Source: JAVVVD01 sp964642795 (GTDB lineage: Bacteria; Bacillota; Clostridia; Christensenellales; CAG-138). From it: 32,444 nucleotides of DNA. The DNA is taken from contig CAZXRQ010000018.1 in the NCBI GenBank assembly GCA_964642795.1, positions 1 through 32,444 of the forward strand, written 5' to 3'. The notes under the pieces are model-generated. The model ran no database searches. It saw only the letters and a program-made list of their open reading frames with translations, and had not been told where the DNA came from. Both the position numbers and the translations under genes were made by a program. Positions 1 to 7,561 of this stretch are shown here, in pieces (positions within the stretch are counted from its first letter, which is position 1; each line of letters starts with the position of its first letter).

Positions 1-24
1 GGCGAGAGGCAAAGACTGCAAGCT

Positions 25-50
25 CGAAAAAGTCAAAATTGACTTTTTCG
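25..50. repeat. AT-rich inverted repeat
   Basis: Two 12-base arms (25-36 and 39-50) are perfect reverse complements around a 2-base centre. Each arm has a run of five A or T, so an RNA from either strand would form a weak AT-rich hairpin with a U-rich 3' arm. It abuts the GC-rich hairpin at 51-90. It may be part of a bidirectional terminator between deoD and an unseen gene to the left. Confidence 0.6.
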
Positions 51-90
51 ACAGCATAAACGGGAGCCGTAAGGCTCCCGTTTATGCTGT
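51..90 (-). terminator. Perfect 18-bp hairpin downstream of deoD
   Basis: Arms 51-68 and 73-90 are perfectly complementary with a GTAA loop at 69-72, and the inner half of the stem is GC-rich. It lies 60 bases beyond the deoD stop codon, at the end of the long minus-strand gene cluster. No clean U tract follows directly on either strand. It could act with the neighbouring repeat at 25-50 or as an RNA 3'-end stabiliser. The structure is certain; termination is inferred. Confidence 0.6.
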
Positions 91-150
91 ATGAATACTG
101 TTCGTTATTAAAAAGCGTGCAGGACGGGTACTTGCTCTCTCAGCATATCG

Positions 151-858
151 TTATGCTGTTTCCAGCGCCAGCTCCATCATCTGCGTAAAGGTATTCTGCC
201 GTTCCTCGGCGGTGCAGACCTCGCCGGTAACGAGGCTATCGGATATGGTGCAGATGCACAGGGCGTTTTTGCCGGCGCGCGCTGCGTTCATGTACAGTGC
301 GGCGGACTCCATCTCAACTGCGAGCACTCCCATCTTCTGCCATATGATGGAGCTGCCGCGGTCGTCGTAGAAGGTATCGCTGGATAGCACGTTGCCCGCC
401 GTGAACTGCAGCCCCATGCGCTCCGCGGCGTCTATGGCTTTTTTAAACAGCGTATAGCTTGCGGTGGGGGCATATGTGCCGGGCATAGCAAACTGCTCGG
501 CGTAGCTGCTGTTGGTGCTGGCGCTCATGGCGATCACTATGCTGCGCAGCGGCAGCTCTGCGCTTATGGCGCCCGCGGAGCCCACCCGGATTATGTTTTC
601 CACGCCGTAGAAGTTGTACAGCTCGTATGAATAGATACCTATGGAGGGCATACCCATACCGCTGGCCATCACGGAGACCGGCTTGCCGTGATATGTGCCG
701 GTGTAGCCGTGTATGCCGCGTACGTTATTTACAAGGCGAGGCTCATCAAGGTACGTTTCCGCTATAAACTTGGCGCGTAAAGGGTCGCCGGGCATAAGTA
801 CGGTCTTGGCAAAATCGCCTTCTTTGCAGCCTATGTGCGGGGTGGGTGTGTTGCTCAT
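151..858 (-). CDS. deoD: Purine nucleoside phosphorylase, DeoD type
   Basis: Cytoplasmic enzyme that phosphorolyses purine (deoxy)ribonucleosides to free base and (deoxy)ribose-1-phosphate in purine salvage. The protein is 235 aa, the usual length of the hexameric DeoD family. Visible family signatures are the N-terminal PHIG histidine, GDPLRAK phosphate-binding arginine, RVGSAGA, the substrate-binding VEMESAALY segment, and ISDSL with the catalytic Asp. The ATG at 858 has an AGGAGG ribosome binding site 8 bases upstream. It is the last gene of the minus-strand cluster, 43 bases after rmuC, so it is probably cotranscribed from the ecf promoter. The BMP/Nup transporter at 15379-20438 would be a logical substrate supplier. 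Confidence 0.95.
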   Translation of the reverse strand: MSNTPTPHIGCKEGDFAKTVLMPGDPLRAKFIAETYLDEPRLVNNVRGIHGYTGTYHGKPVSVMASGMGMPSIGIYSYELYNFYGVENIIRVGSAGAISAELPLRSIVIAMSASTNSSYAEQFAMPGTYAPTASYTLFKKAIDAAERMGLQFTAGNVLSSDTFYDDRGSSIIWQKMGVLAVEMESAALYMNAARAGKNALCICTISDSLVTGEVCTAEERQNTFTQMMELALETA

Positions 859-901
859 GTTGTGATTCCTCCTGTTTTATTTGGGTGCGGCTCACGTCGC
901 C

Positions 902-2266
902 TTATTCCGCGGTACCGTCGTCGTCAGCGGGATCGTTTGCGGGCAAGTACAGCTTTGCTTCGGTGGCGGGCATTTCGGCAACGCCCTTTAGCTTGCTGCG
1001 TATCTGCCGTGTGCGCACGCCCACGAGCTGGTCAAGGTCGTCGTTTGCAAGGTTGAGCTGCTTTTGCGTATGCTCCAGCACGGTTTGAAATTTATCAAAT
1101 TCGGTTTTAACGGCGGAAAGTACCTTCCACACCTCGCCGCTGCGCTTCTGTATGGCCACGCTGCGGAAGCCCATCTGAAGCGAGTTGAGCATAGCCGCCA
1201 TCGTGGACGGCCCGGCAAGGCTTATGCGGTGATCGTGCTGCAGCTGCTCGATAAGTCCCAGCTTGACCGCCTCCGCATATAAGCCCTCCGTGGGTAAAAA
1301 CATTATGGCAAATTCAGTGGTATCGGGCGGGGATACGTACTTTGCGCGAATATCCTTTGCAAAGCCGACTATGCGTGTTTTTAGCGCTGACTGTGCAGCC
1401 GCCACGCGCTCAGGCTGCGCGGAATCATATGCGTCCATCAGCTCGGAATAGGCGTCCATCGGAAACTTGGAGTCGATGGGCAGATATATGTGCTCGCCGT
1501 CGTCGGCGGGCAGTTTTACGGCATATTCTACGGGGTTTTTGCCGCTATTTACGGTAATAACGTTGGTGTCGTACATCTCGGGGGCGAGTATTTCGGATAG
1601 TATTGCGCCAAGCTGTATCTCACCCAGCACGCCGCGGGTCTTGACGTTGGAAAGCACCTTTTTCAGGTCGCCCACGCCCACGGCAAGGTTTTGCATCTCA
1701 CCCAGCCCCTTGTATACCTGCTCCAGCCGCTCGTTCACCAGCGCAAAGGACTGCGTCATGCGGGCGTCCAGCGTTTTTTGCAGCTTTTCATCCACTATGC
1801 CGCGCATCTCGTTTAAGCGGTTGTTGGTATCCTGCTGTATCACGGTGAGCTTCTTTTCCATGGTGGAGCGGATGTTTTCCAGCTTTTGCTCGTTTTCCGT
1901 GGCAAACGTCTTCATGCGCTGCTCCTGCTGCGTGACCGATACCAGCAGCGTCTTTTGCAGCAGCTCCTGCTTCTGCATAAGCGCCGTGTCCATCTCGGAC
2001 AGCTTGGCGGACTGCGTGCGGTAAGCCCGCACCTGATTCTCCGCTACCATCTCACCCAGCGACTTCACATTGCGCTGCACGGTTTCCGAAAGCTCGGTAC
2101 GCGCCTCGCGCTGGGAGGAGGCAAGCTCAATGCGCAGCTGCTGCAGCTCGTCCGCCATATCGTCCTTTTGTTCGGACGACGTTCTTTGCCGCGCAAGCAG
2201 AACTATGACGAGCGCAAGCAGTACGAGGCACAGCGCAATGAGGGCGATTAGCAGAATATCCGTCAA
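902..2266 (-). CDS. rmuC: RmuC family DNA recombination protein
   Basis: 454 aa, normal for RmuC. Residues about 4-25 form one hydrophobic membrane anchor, followed by a long Gln/Glu/Lys-rich coiled coil to about residue 190 and then the RmuC core (about 200-400; VKTRGVLGEIQLGAIL, LPIDSKFPMDAY, IMFLPTEGLYAEA, AGPSTMAAMLNSLQMGF). In E. coli RmuC limits inversions at short inverted repeats and is predicted to be nuclease-like; its biochemistry is poorly known. The start is TTG at 2266: an AAAGGA site overlapping the end of the upstream gene lies at the right distance, and the reading begins MTDILL directly before the anchor. It starts 5 bases after the ECF S-component stop codon. Confidence 0.9.
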   Translation of the reverse strand: MTDILLIALIALCLVLLALVIVLLARQRTSSEQKDDMADELQQLRIELASSQREARTELSETVQRNVKSLGEMVAENQVRAYRTQSAKLSEMDTALMQKQELLQKTLLVSVTQQEQRMKTFATENEQKLENIRSTMEKKLTVIQQDTNNRLNEMRGIVDEKLQKTLDARMTQSFALVNERLEQVYKGLGEMQNLAVGVGDLKKVLSNVKTRGVLGEIQLGAILSEILAPEMYDTNVITVNSGKNPVEYAVKLPADDGEHIYLPIDSKFPMDAYSELMDAYDSAQPERVAAAQSALKTRIVGFAKDIRAKYVSPPDTTEFAIMFLPTEGLYAEAVKLGLIEQLQHDHRISLAGPSTMAAMLNSLQMGFRSVAIQKRSGEVWKVLSAVKTEFDKFQTVLEHTQKQLNLANDDLDQLVGVRTRQIRSKLKGVAEMPATEAKLYLPANDPADDDGTAE

Positions 2267-2271
2267 TTAAG

Positions 2272-2775
2272 TCATCCTTTCTTGATAAGTGAAACGGCCT
2301 TGATGGATAAAAATCCCAACAGCACGCCGCCAGCATACTGGATAAAGTTGAACACTATGCCAGCCGCGGCTGCGGCGACGCTGTTAAGCAGTATCCATTC
2401 GTATATGAAGTACCCCGCGGGCATTATCAGCCCCGCTATAAGCAGTGCGGGCAGCTTGCGCGCTTTGAAGCGGGGAAACAGGAGCGCCGCAATCAATGCC
2501 ATAAGTCCCTTTATTATGAAGGTGGCCGGCGCATAGATGATGCTGCCTAAAAAGATATCCGCTAACGCACTGCCCAGTGCGGCGGCGATGGCGCCCAGCG
2601 GCCCGCCGAGCAGGAATGCGCACATATATACCGCGGCGTCGCCGGCGTTTATGTAGGCGCCGGTTATGTTGGGTATGGGTATTGCGAGAAACATCGTGGT
2701 TATTACCACTATCGCGGTCAGCAGCGACGCAAGCACCATGCGGCGTATGCGTTCGTCGTTGCGTCGTTCTTTCAT
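2272..2775 (-). CDS. ECF transporter S component (riboflavin-transporter-like fold)
   Basis: Integral membrane protein of 167 aa from the chosen ATG at 2775, with about five or six hydrophobic segments. The pattern GDAAVYMCAFLLGGPLG, ALADIFLG, YAPATFIIKGLMALI is typical of ECF-ribofla_trS (PF07155) S components, which bind a vitamin-like small molecule and dock on the shared EcfA1/A2/T motor. That motor is encoded upstream in the same cluster. The substrate cannot be read from sequence; the family covers several vitamins and precursors. An upstream GTG at 2808 in the same frame would add 11 residues overlapping the previous gene. The ATG is preferred because it gives a 4-base spacing and a natural MKERR N-terminus, although its ribosome binding site is weak. 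Confidence 0.85.
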   Translation of the reverse strand: MKERRNDERIRRMVLASLLTAIVVITTMFLAIPIPNITGAYINAGDAAVYMCAFLLGGPLGAIAAALGSALADIFLGSIIYAPATFIIKGLMALIAALLFPRFKARKLPALLIAGLIMPAGYFIYEWILLNSVAAAAAGIVFNFIQYAGGVLLGFLSIKAVSLIKKG

Positions 2776-2779
2776 TATA

Positions 2780-3736
2780 TTATACCAGCTTTCTGTAGCC
2801 CGTGGCACGGTCTACTATATTTTTTAACGGAGTACCGTTTATCATAGCGGCAATGTTGTATGCGGCTATATCCACCATGCGGTCCAGTGTTTTTTCAAGG
2901 TGGAAGAATCCGGAAATATGTGGGGTTATAAGCGCGTTTTCACAGGCCCACAGCGGATGACCGTCTGGCAGAGGCTCGGGATCTGTTACGTCCAGCCCGC
3001 ACATTATGCGCCCTGCCTGCACAGCCTCGGTGAGCGCTGAGGTATCTATTGCATTGCCGCGGCCGACGTTTATCAGTATAGCGCCCTGCTTCATATGCGA
3101 AATTCGCCCCTGATCCATCGTGTGCCGGGTGGCTTCGCCGCCGGGCAGCGCCATGGCTATTATGTCCGCGCGCGGTATAAGCAAATCGAGGTCGCTTAGC
3201 AGATGCAGCTCGTCGATATAATCCGGCTTTCGTGTATCGGTACGGCGTACGCCTATCGTGTGCGCGCCCAGCAGCTTGCATTTTCGGGCAAACTCGCCGC
3301 CTATGTCGCCCAAGCCTATCGTTAGCACAGTGGCGTCCTGTACGGAATTAACGCCGCCCATATCCTTCCATTCATGCCGCAGCTGGTTATCGCGGTACTG
3401 GTGCAGCCGCTTCATCAGCATAAGCATCATGCCCAGCATATGCTCGCTTATCGCAAGGCCGAAGGCCCCCGTGGTGTTGGTAAGCTCGCAGCCGTCGGGG
3501 AGGGCGCCAATATAGCCGTCGGTTCCGGCGGTGAAAAGCTGTACGAGCTTCAGTTTATGCGCGCCGCGGATAAGCTCCGGAGCGATATTGCCAAAAACTA
3601 TGTTGAAATCGCACAGCATTTCCGCCGTGACCTGCTCGGGCGGGCAGTATGTGTAATGCGCGCCAGATACTTTGGCCAGCTCGGCACGATGGGTTTCGTT
3701 CACCGGCGGAGTAACCAGTACGTTCATGTCAGCCAT
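2780..3736 (-). CDS. D-2-hydroxyacid dehydrogenase, NAD-dependent
   Basis: 318 aa, typical of the D-isomer 2-hydroxyacid dehydrogenase family that interconverts 2-hydroxyacids and 2-oxoacids with NAD(P)H. The Rossmann dinucleotide motif is LTIGLGDIGGEFA near residues 138-150. The catalytic set is visible: Arg in INVGRGNAID, Glu in DVTDPEPLP, and His in ITPHISGF. Substrate specificity (glycerate, phosphoglycerate, lactate-like) is not predictable here, and there is no C-terminal ACT domain, so it is not a long-form SerA. The ATG at 3736 overlaps the end of truA by 8 bases and has a GGAGGA site about 11 bases upstream. A second ATG at 3727 is less well placed. Confidence 0.88.
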   Translation of the reverse strand: MADMNVLVTPPVNETHRAELAKVSGAHYTYCPPEQVTAEMLCDFNIVFGNIAPELIRGAHKLKLVQLFTAGTDGYIGALPDGCELTNTTGAFGLAISEHMLGMMLMLMKRLHQYRDNQLRHEWKDMGGVNSVQDATVLTIGLGDIGGEFARKCKLLGAHTIGVRRTDTRKPDYIDELHLLSDLDLLIPRADIIAMALPGGEATRHTMDQGRISHMKQGAILINVGRGNAIDTSALTEAVQAGRIMCGLDVTDPEPLPDGHPLWACENALITPHISGFFHLEKTLDRMVDIAAYNIAAMINGTPLKNIVDRATGYRKLV

Positions 3737-4511
3737 TGCAGATTATATCCTCCGTATCGAAATCAGGGTATTCCACACGCCACAGCATAAGGCCGTGCGC
3801 GGGGGCAGTGGCGCCTGCGTCGGAGCGATCGCAGCTTGCGAGCGCCTTGGCCATTGAGGAGACGGGCCGGCGTCCCTGGCCTATCTCTACCATAGTGCCT
3901 GCAAGTATTCGCACCATGTTGTACATAAAGCCGCTTCCGCATATGTCGTAATGCAGCAGCTTCCCGAACGGTGTGGTTTCGGCGCTCCAATCCGAGGTGA
4001 AGATCTCCCGCACAGTGCTTTTTAGCTCTACGCCGGCTGCCTTGAACGCGGCAAAGTCGTGTTCGCCCACGACCGTTGCCGCCGCTTCGCGCATCTTAGA
4101 CAAATCCGGCGCATGGTACATATGCAGCGCAGTATGTCGGGTGAACGGGCTGTCGTGCGGACTTAGCAGCAGCGTGTAGCGATAGTGCTTTTTTTTCACC
4201 GAAAACCGCGCATGGAAATCCGGCGCAGTCTCATCGGAATATATTACGCGGATATCGCGGGGCAGTCCGCAGTTCAGCGCAAAGCAGTACTTGTCCGCCG
4301 GCATACGGCAGAGGGTGTCGAAGTGCGCAGTCTGCGCGCGCGCGTGTACGCCGCTGTCGGTGCGGCCGGAGGAGATTAGCACAGCGCGCTCTCCGGTAAG
4401 CTTGAAAAGCTCTTGTTCAACCACCTGCTGTACCGCGATGCCGTTGGGCTGGGTCTGCCAGCCAACATAGTTTGTGCCGTCATACTGGAGCACGATGCGT
4501 ATGCGCGTCAT
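3729..4511 (-). CDS. truA: tRNA pseudouridine synthase A
   Basis: Isomerises uridines 38-40 in the tRNA anticodon arm to pseudouridine. From the ATG at 4511 the protein is 260 aa, the normal length. The nucleophile is Asp52 in SSGRTDSGVHA, and the N-terminal RIVLQYDGTNYVGWQ and C-terminal FMYNMVRILAGT blocks are conserved. The open frame extends 19 codons upstream, but the chosen start forms a 4-base ATGA overlap with the preceding gene and has a GGAGGGCGA ribosome binding site. The position after ecfA1-ecfA2-ecfT is a well-known Firmicutes arrangement, here with one small extra gene between ecfT and truA. Confidence 0.95.
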   Translation of the reverse strand: MTRIRIVLQYDGTNYVGWQTQPNGIAVQQVVEQELFKLTGERAVLISSGRTDSGVHARAQTAHFDTLCRMPADKYCFALNCGLPRDIRVIYSDETAPDFHARFSVKKKHYRYTLLLSPHDSPFTRHTALHMYHAPDLSKMREAAATVVGEHDFAAFKAAGVELKSTVREIFTSDWSAETTPFGKLLHYDICGSGFMYNMVRILAGTMVEIGQGRRPVSSMAKALASCDRSDAGATAPAHGLMLWRVEYPDFDTEDIICNG

Positions 4512-4936
4512 TCGCCCTCCGTTCCCAGCGGGCGTACCTGCTGCGACAGTATGTTTTGTATGAAGCACAGCTCTATCTTTTCATCCCTAAGGTACACGGT
4601 TATAACATCGCGGTCATCCAGCTCCGCAAGCATGAGTATAACGGTACCGCGGGCGTTTACGTCGGAGGGAAAGCCGCCCTCAGTGCTCGCTTCTACGGCG
4701 TCCGCAAGCTCTATGCCTGCAAGCAGCTCCGATATCGTGGTATCCTGTGTTTCGCCTGCTACAAAGATATCGTTGCTCGTGAGCGAGTAGCCGTAGGAGT
4801 TAAGCGTATCCACCAGCGGAGAGAGCGGGTCGACCCGCTCAAGGTTTGCGCCCCATATCGCGGCGGCGACTATGAGCGCGATCGCCACGCCCAGCAGTAT
4901 AAAGCGCGCGGTTTTGTTTTTAACTACAGCGTCCAC
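4508..4936 (-). CDS. Small membrane-anchored protein of unknown function
   Basis: I do not recognise this protein. From GTG at 4936 it is 142 aa. A short positive N-terminus (KNKTAR) precedes one hydrophobic helix (FILLGVAIALIVAAAIWGA), and the rest is an acidic soluble domain that should lie outside the cell, with no cysteine-rich or repeat motif. The GTG at 4936 is preferred over an in-frame GTG at 4945 because an AAAGGTGG site lies 6 bases upstream of it. It overlaps the end of ecfT by 13 bases and overlaps truA by an ATGA, so it is translationally coupled to both. A role alongside the ECF motor is possible but only by position. Confidence 0.7.
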   Translation of the reverse strand: MDAVVKNKTARFILLGVAIALIVAAAIWGANLERVDPLSPLVDTLNSYGYSLTSNDIFVAGETQDTTISELLAGIELADAVEASTEGGFPSDVNARGTVILMLAELDDRDVITVYLRDEKIELCFIQNILSQQVRPLGTEGE

Positions 4937-5739
4937 GGCAGCCACCTTTGCAGGATCACAATGCCGGCAGTCATCGCCGCCACGGTAAGCGCTGCCGCAG
5001 CGTCGCCAAAATGGAATTTCAGCACGCGCATACGGGTACGCCCCTCGCCGCCGTGATAGCAGCGGGATTCCATCGCCATGGCGAGCTCATCCGCCCGGCG
5101 GAAAGCCGATACGAACAGCGGCACGAGTATGGGCACCATGCTCTTTGCGCGCTGGATTATATTGCCGGATTCGAAGTCCGCGCCGCGCGCGGTCTGCGCC
5201 TTGATTATCTTATCCGCCTCCTCGAGAAGGCAGGGGATGAAGCGCAGCGCTATGGTCATCATCATTGCCAGCTCGTGCGCGGGAAATTTTACCACCTTCA
5301 GCGGCGAAAGCAACCGCTCCAGCCCGTCGGTAAGCGCGATAGGCGTGGTGGTAAGCGTCATGAGCGAGGTGCCGGAGACAAGCAGCGTAAGCCTAAGCGC
5401 TATGTATATCGCTTGGCGTACGCCATCCCAGGTGATGCGAATTATCCACCACTCAAATATCGGCGTGCCGGTGTGTATGACAAACAGATTGATGACGGAC
5501 ATGAATATCAGTATCCATCTCAGCGGCTTTAACGACTTCCAAAGGTAGCTGACCGGCACGCCGGAGATCGCCGTGACCGCTATTACGAACACGAGCGGCA
5601 GCGCGAACAGCGCGATATTGTTCACCAAAAACACCACTACTATATACGCTATCATAAGCAGCAGCTTGGTGCGCGGATCCAGCCGGTGTATAATTGAATT
5701 GCCCGGGAAATACTGGCCAAGCGTGATATCCTTAAACAT
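4924..5739 (-). CDS. ecfT: Energy-coupling factor transporter transmembrane protein EcfT
   Basis: The T component of a group II ECF vitamin importer, which couples ATP hydrolysis by EcfA1/A2 to toppling of S components. From ATG 5739 it is 271 aa, the usual size. It begins MFKDITLGQYFPGNS, a family-typical N-terminus, and has several hydrophobic segments. The two coupling-helix motifs are visible: TARGADF (the first Ala-Arg-Gly motif) and MESRCYHGG (the second). A 6-codon upstream extension is rejected because ATG 5739 has a strong GGGGAGGG site. It overlaps ecfA2 by 8 bases. Confidence 0.93.
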   Translation of the reverse strand: MFKDITLGQYFPGNSIIHRLDPRTKLLLMIAYIVVVFLVNNIALFALPLVFVIAVTAISGVPVSYLWKSLKPLRWILIFMSVINLFVIHTGTPIFEWWIIRITWDGVRQAIYIALRLTLLVSGTSLMTLTTTPIALTDGLERLLSPLKVVKFPAHELAMMMTIALRFIPCLLEEADKIIKAQTARGADFESGNIIQRAKSMVPILVPLFVSAFRRADELAMAMESRCYHGGEGRTRMRVLKFHFGDAAAALTVAAMTAGIVILQRWLPWTL

Positions 5740-6571
5740 GCTTCGCCCTCCCCACAAGGAATTTTTCCATAACGTCTATATCGAAGGTAGCGGGCGCATC
5801 TACGCCGCGCGCGCGAAGCGCCAGCGAAAGCCGGGATATGTGTGGTATGTCAAGCCCCAGTCTCACCAGCTCGTCGGCGTCTTTAAATATCTCCTCCGGC
5901 GTATCTGTACGAAGCAGCGCGCCATCTGCCAGCACCGCAAGCCTGTCCGCCGCACGGCCCATATCATCCATGGAGTGGGATATCATTATTACCGCGCAGC
6001 CGGTTTGCCGCTTCAATTCCAGTATGGTGTCCATTATTTCGGTGCGTCCGGCGGGATCGAGGCCCGCCATAGGCTCGTCCATTATCAGGTATTGCGGCCG
6101 CATGGCGATGGTTCCGGCGAGTGCACAGCGGCGCTTTTCGCCGCCGGAAAGCTCAAACGGGGAGCGCTGCATGTAGCTTGCGGATAAGCCGACCAGCTGC
6201 ATGGCCTCCTCTACGCGGGAGGCTATCTCCGCCTCGGGCAGCTTTAGGTTTTTTGGCCCGTAGGCTATATCCTTGAATACGGTTTCCTCAAACAGCTGGT
6301 ATTCCGGGTATTGGAAAACCATGCCTATTAGGCTGCGCGCTGCGCTGCGCTGCTTTTTATCTGAAAGATCCAGCCCGTCCACGGTAATACTGCCCTTAGC
6401 AGGCTGAAGCAGGCCCGCCATTATAAGCGCAAGCGTGCTTTTTCCGCTGCCGGTATGCCCTATAAGGCCAAGGAATTCGCCCTTTTCCACGCTCAGGCTT
6501 ATGTCCTTGAGCGCGGTCACGGCAATTTCGCTGCCCTGCATATATGTATGGGAGATGTTGTCGGCAATCAT
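5732..6571 (-). CDS. ecfA2: Energy-coupling factor ATPase EcfA2
   Basis: Cytoplasmic ABC ATPase, 279 aa, second of the EcfA pair. Walker A is GHTGSGKST, the Q-loop is MVFQYPEYQLF, the signature is LSGGEKRRCAL, Walker B is YLIMDEPMAGLDP, and the switch His is in MISHSMDD. The YPEYQLFEETV segment after the Q-loop is typical of EcfA2. The ATG at 6571 forms a 4-base ATGA overlap with ecfA1; an in-frame GTG 6 bases upstream is the alternative. The weak ribosome binding site suggests translational coupling to ecfA1. Confidence 0.94.
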   Translation of the reverse strand: MIADNISHTYMQGSEIAVTALKDISLSVEKGEFLGLIGHTGSGKSTLALIMAGLLQPAKGSITVDGLDLSDKKQRSAARSLIGMVFQYPEYQLFEETVFKDIAYGPKNLKLPEAEIASRVEEAMQLVGLSASYMQRSPFELSGGEKRRCALAGTIAMRPQYLIMDEPMAGLDPAGRTEIMDTILELKRQTGCAVIMISHSMDDMGRAADRLAVLADGALLRTDTPEEIFKDADELVRLGLDIPHISRLSLALRARGVDAPATFDIDVMEKFLVGRAKHV

Positions 6572-7383
6572 TGGCACAGCTGGTCTGCAAGCTCCTCTAT
6601 GGTCATAGTGTCGGGCAAAACGTCGACGCCCGCGGCGATAAGCCTGTCCCGCAGCTCGCAGATCACAGGCACGTCCAGCCTGTGGCTGCGGAGCAACGCG
6701 GCGTTTTCAAATACCCGTCTTGGGGTATCCAGCATGATAACGTTTCCTTCGGCCATCACTGCCGCACGGTCAGCGCACATGGCCTCCTCCATATATTGGG
6801 TTATCATAACCACCGTCATACCCTGTTCGCGATTAAGACGGCGGACTATTTCCAGCACCTCCGTGCGTCCCTGCGGATCCAACATGGCGGTCGCCTCGTC
6901 CAGCACCAGCACCTCGGGCTGCATGGCGAGCATACCGGCTATGGCTACGCGCTGCTTTTGGCCTCCGGACAGCATATGCGGCGCGCTGCGCGCATATTTT
7001 TCCATACCGACTGCCATGAGCGCGGCGTTGACCCGCTGAATTATCTCATCCGTCGGTATGCCTAAATTCTCCGGCCCAAAGCCCACGTCCTCCTCTACCA
7101 CGGTGGTGACAAGCTGATTGTCGGGGTTTTGGAAAACCATACCGACCTTCTGCCGTATGGCGAGGGTGTGCGCTTCGTCCGCGGTGTCCATGCCGTCCAC
7201 CGTTACATGCCCGGAGCTTGGCAAAAGCAGCGCGTTAAGATGCTTGGCCAACGTGCTTTTGCCGCTGCCGTTGTGGCCGACTATGGCGAAAAACTCACCC
7301 CGCTCTATGCTGAAGGATATGTCCGACAGCGCGGGTTGGGCATCATCGTCATAGCGATAGGTCACATTGTCAAGCGTTATCAT
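6568..7383 (-). CDS. ecfA1: Energy-coupling factor ATPase EcfA1
   Basis: Cytoplasmic ABC ATPase, 271 aa, first gene of the cluster. Walker A is GHNGSGKST, the Q-loop region VFQNPDNQLV is characteristic of EcfA1, the signature is LSGGQKQRVAI, and Walker B is VLVLDEATAMLDP. The position after the final Walker B acidic residues reads EMGMTVVMITQ-like, with Gln where the switch His usually sits (MITQYMEEA). That can also be seen in some EcfA proteins. The ATG at 7383 has an AGGGAG site. A consensus promoter lies 30-58 bases upstream, making this the head of a nine-gene unit running to deoD. Confidence 0.94.
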   Translation of the reverse strand: MITLDNVTYRYDDDAQPALSDISFSIERGEFFAIVGHNGSGKSTLAKHLNALLLPSSGHVTVDGMDTADEAHTLAIRQKVGMVFQNPDNQLVTTVVEEDVGFGPENLGIPTDEIIQRVNAALMAVGMEKYARSAPHMLSGGQKQRVAIAGMLAMQPEVLVLDEATAMLDPQGRTEVLEIVRRLNREQGMTVVMITQYMEEAMCADRAAVMAEGNVIMLDTPRRVFENAALLRSHRLDVPVICELRDRLIAAGVDVLPDTMTIEELADQLCQ

Positions 7384-7412
7384 AGCAATACTCCCTCTTC
7401 TTCCAAAATAAT

Positions 7413-7441
7413 ATTATATAGCATGGCGCCCTGCTTGGCAA
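7413..7441 (-). promoter_or_regulatory. Sigma-A type promoter of the ecf-truA-deoD cluster
   Basis: On the minus strand, TTGCCA (7441-7436) and TATAAT (7418-7413) are separated by exactly 17 bases. This is a near-perfect vegetative promoter about 30 bases upstream of the ecfA1 start. It is back to back with the promoter at 7480-7508 for the opposite gene. Confidence 0.75.
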
Positions 7442-7479
7442 CCCGAAACCGGGCTACAGTACCAAAGTGTGAACCGCAG

Positions 7480-7508
7480 TTGATTCCGGGCGGCGCATGC
7501 GGTATAAT
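7480..7508 (+). promoter_or_regulatory. Sigma-A type promoter of the TIM44-like gene
   Basis: TTGATT (7480-7485) and TATAAT (7503-7508) have a 17-base spacer, giving an expected transcript start near 7515 and a leader of about 47 bases. An AAAGGA ribosome binding site precedes ATG 7562. Confidence 0.75.
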
Positions 7509-7561
7509 GTGAAAAAACCAAACGACACGTTTTCATCTATTTCGCGAAAGGAAAAACACGC

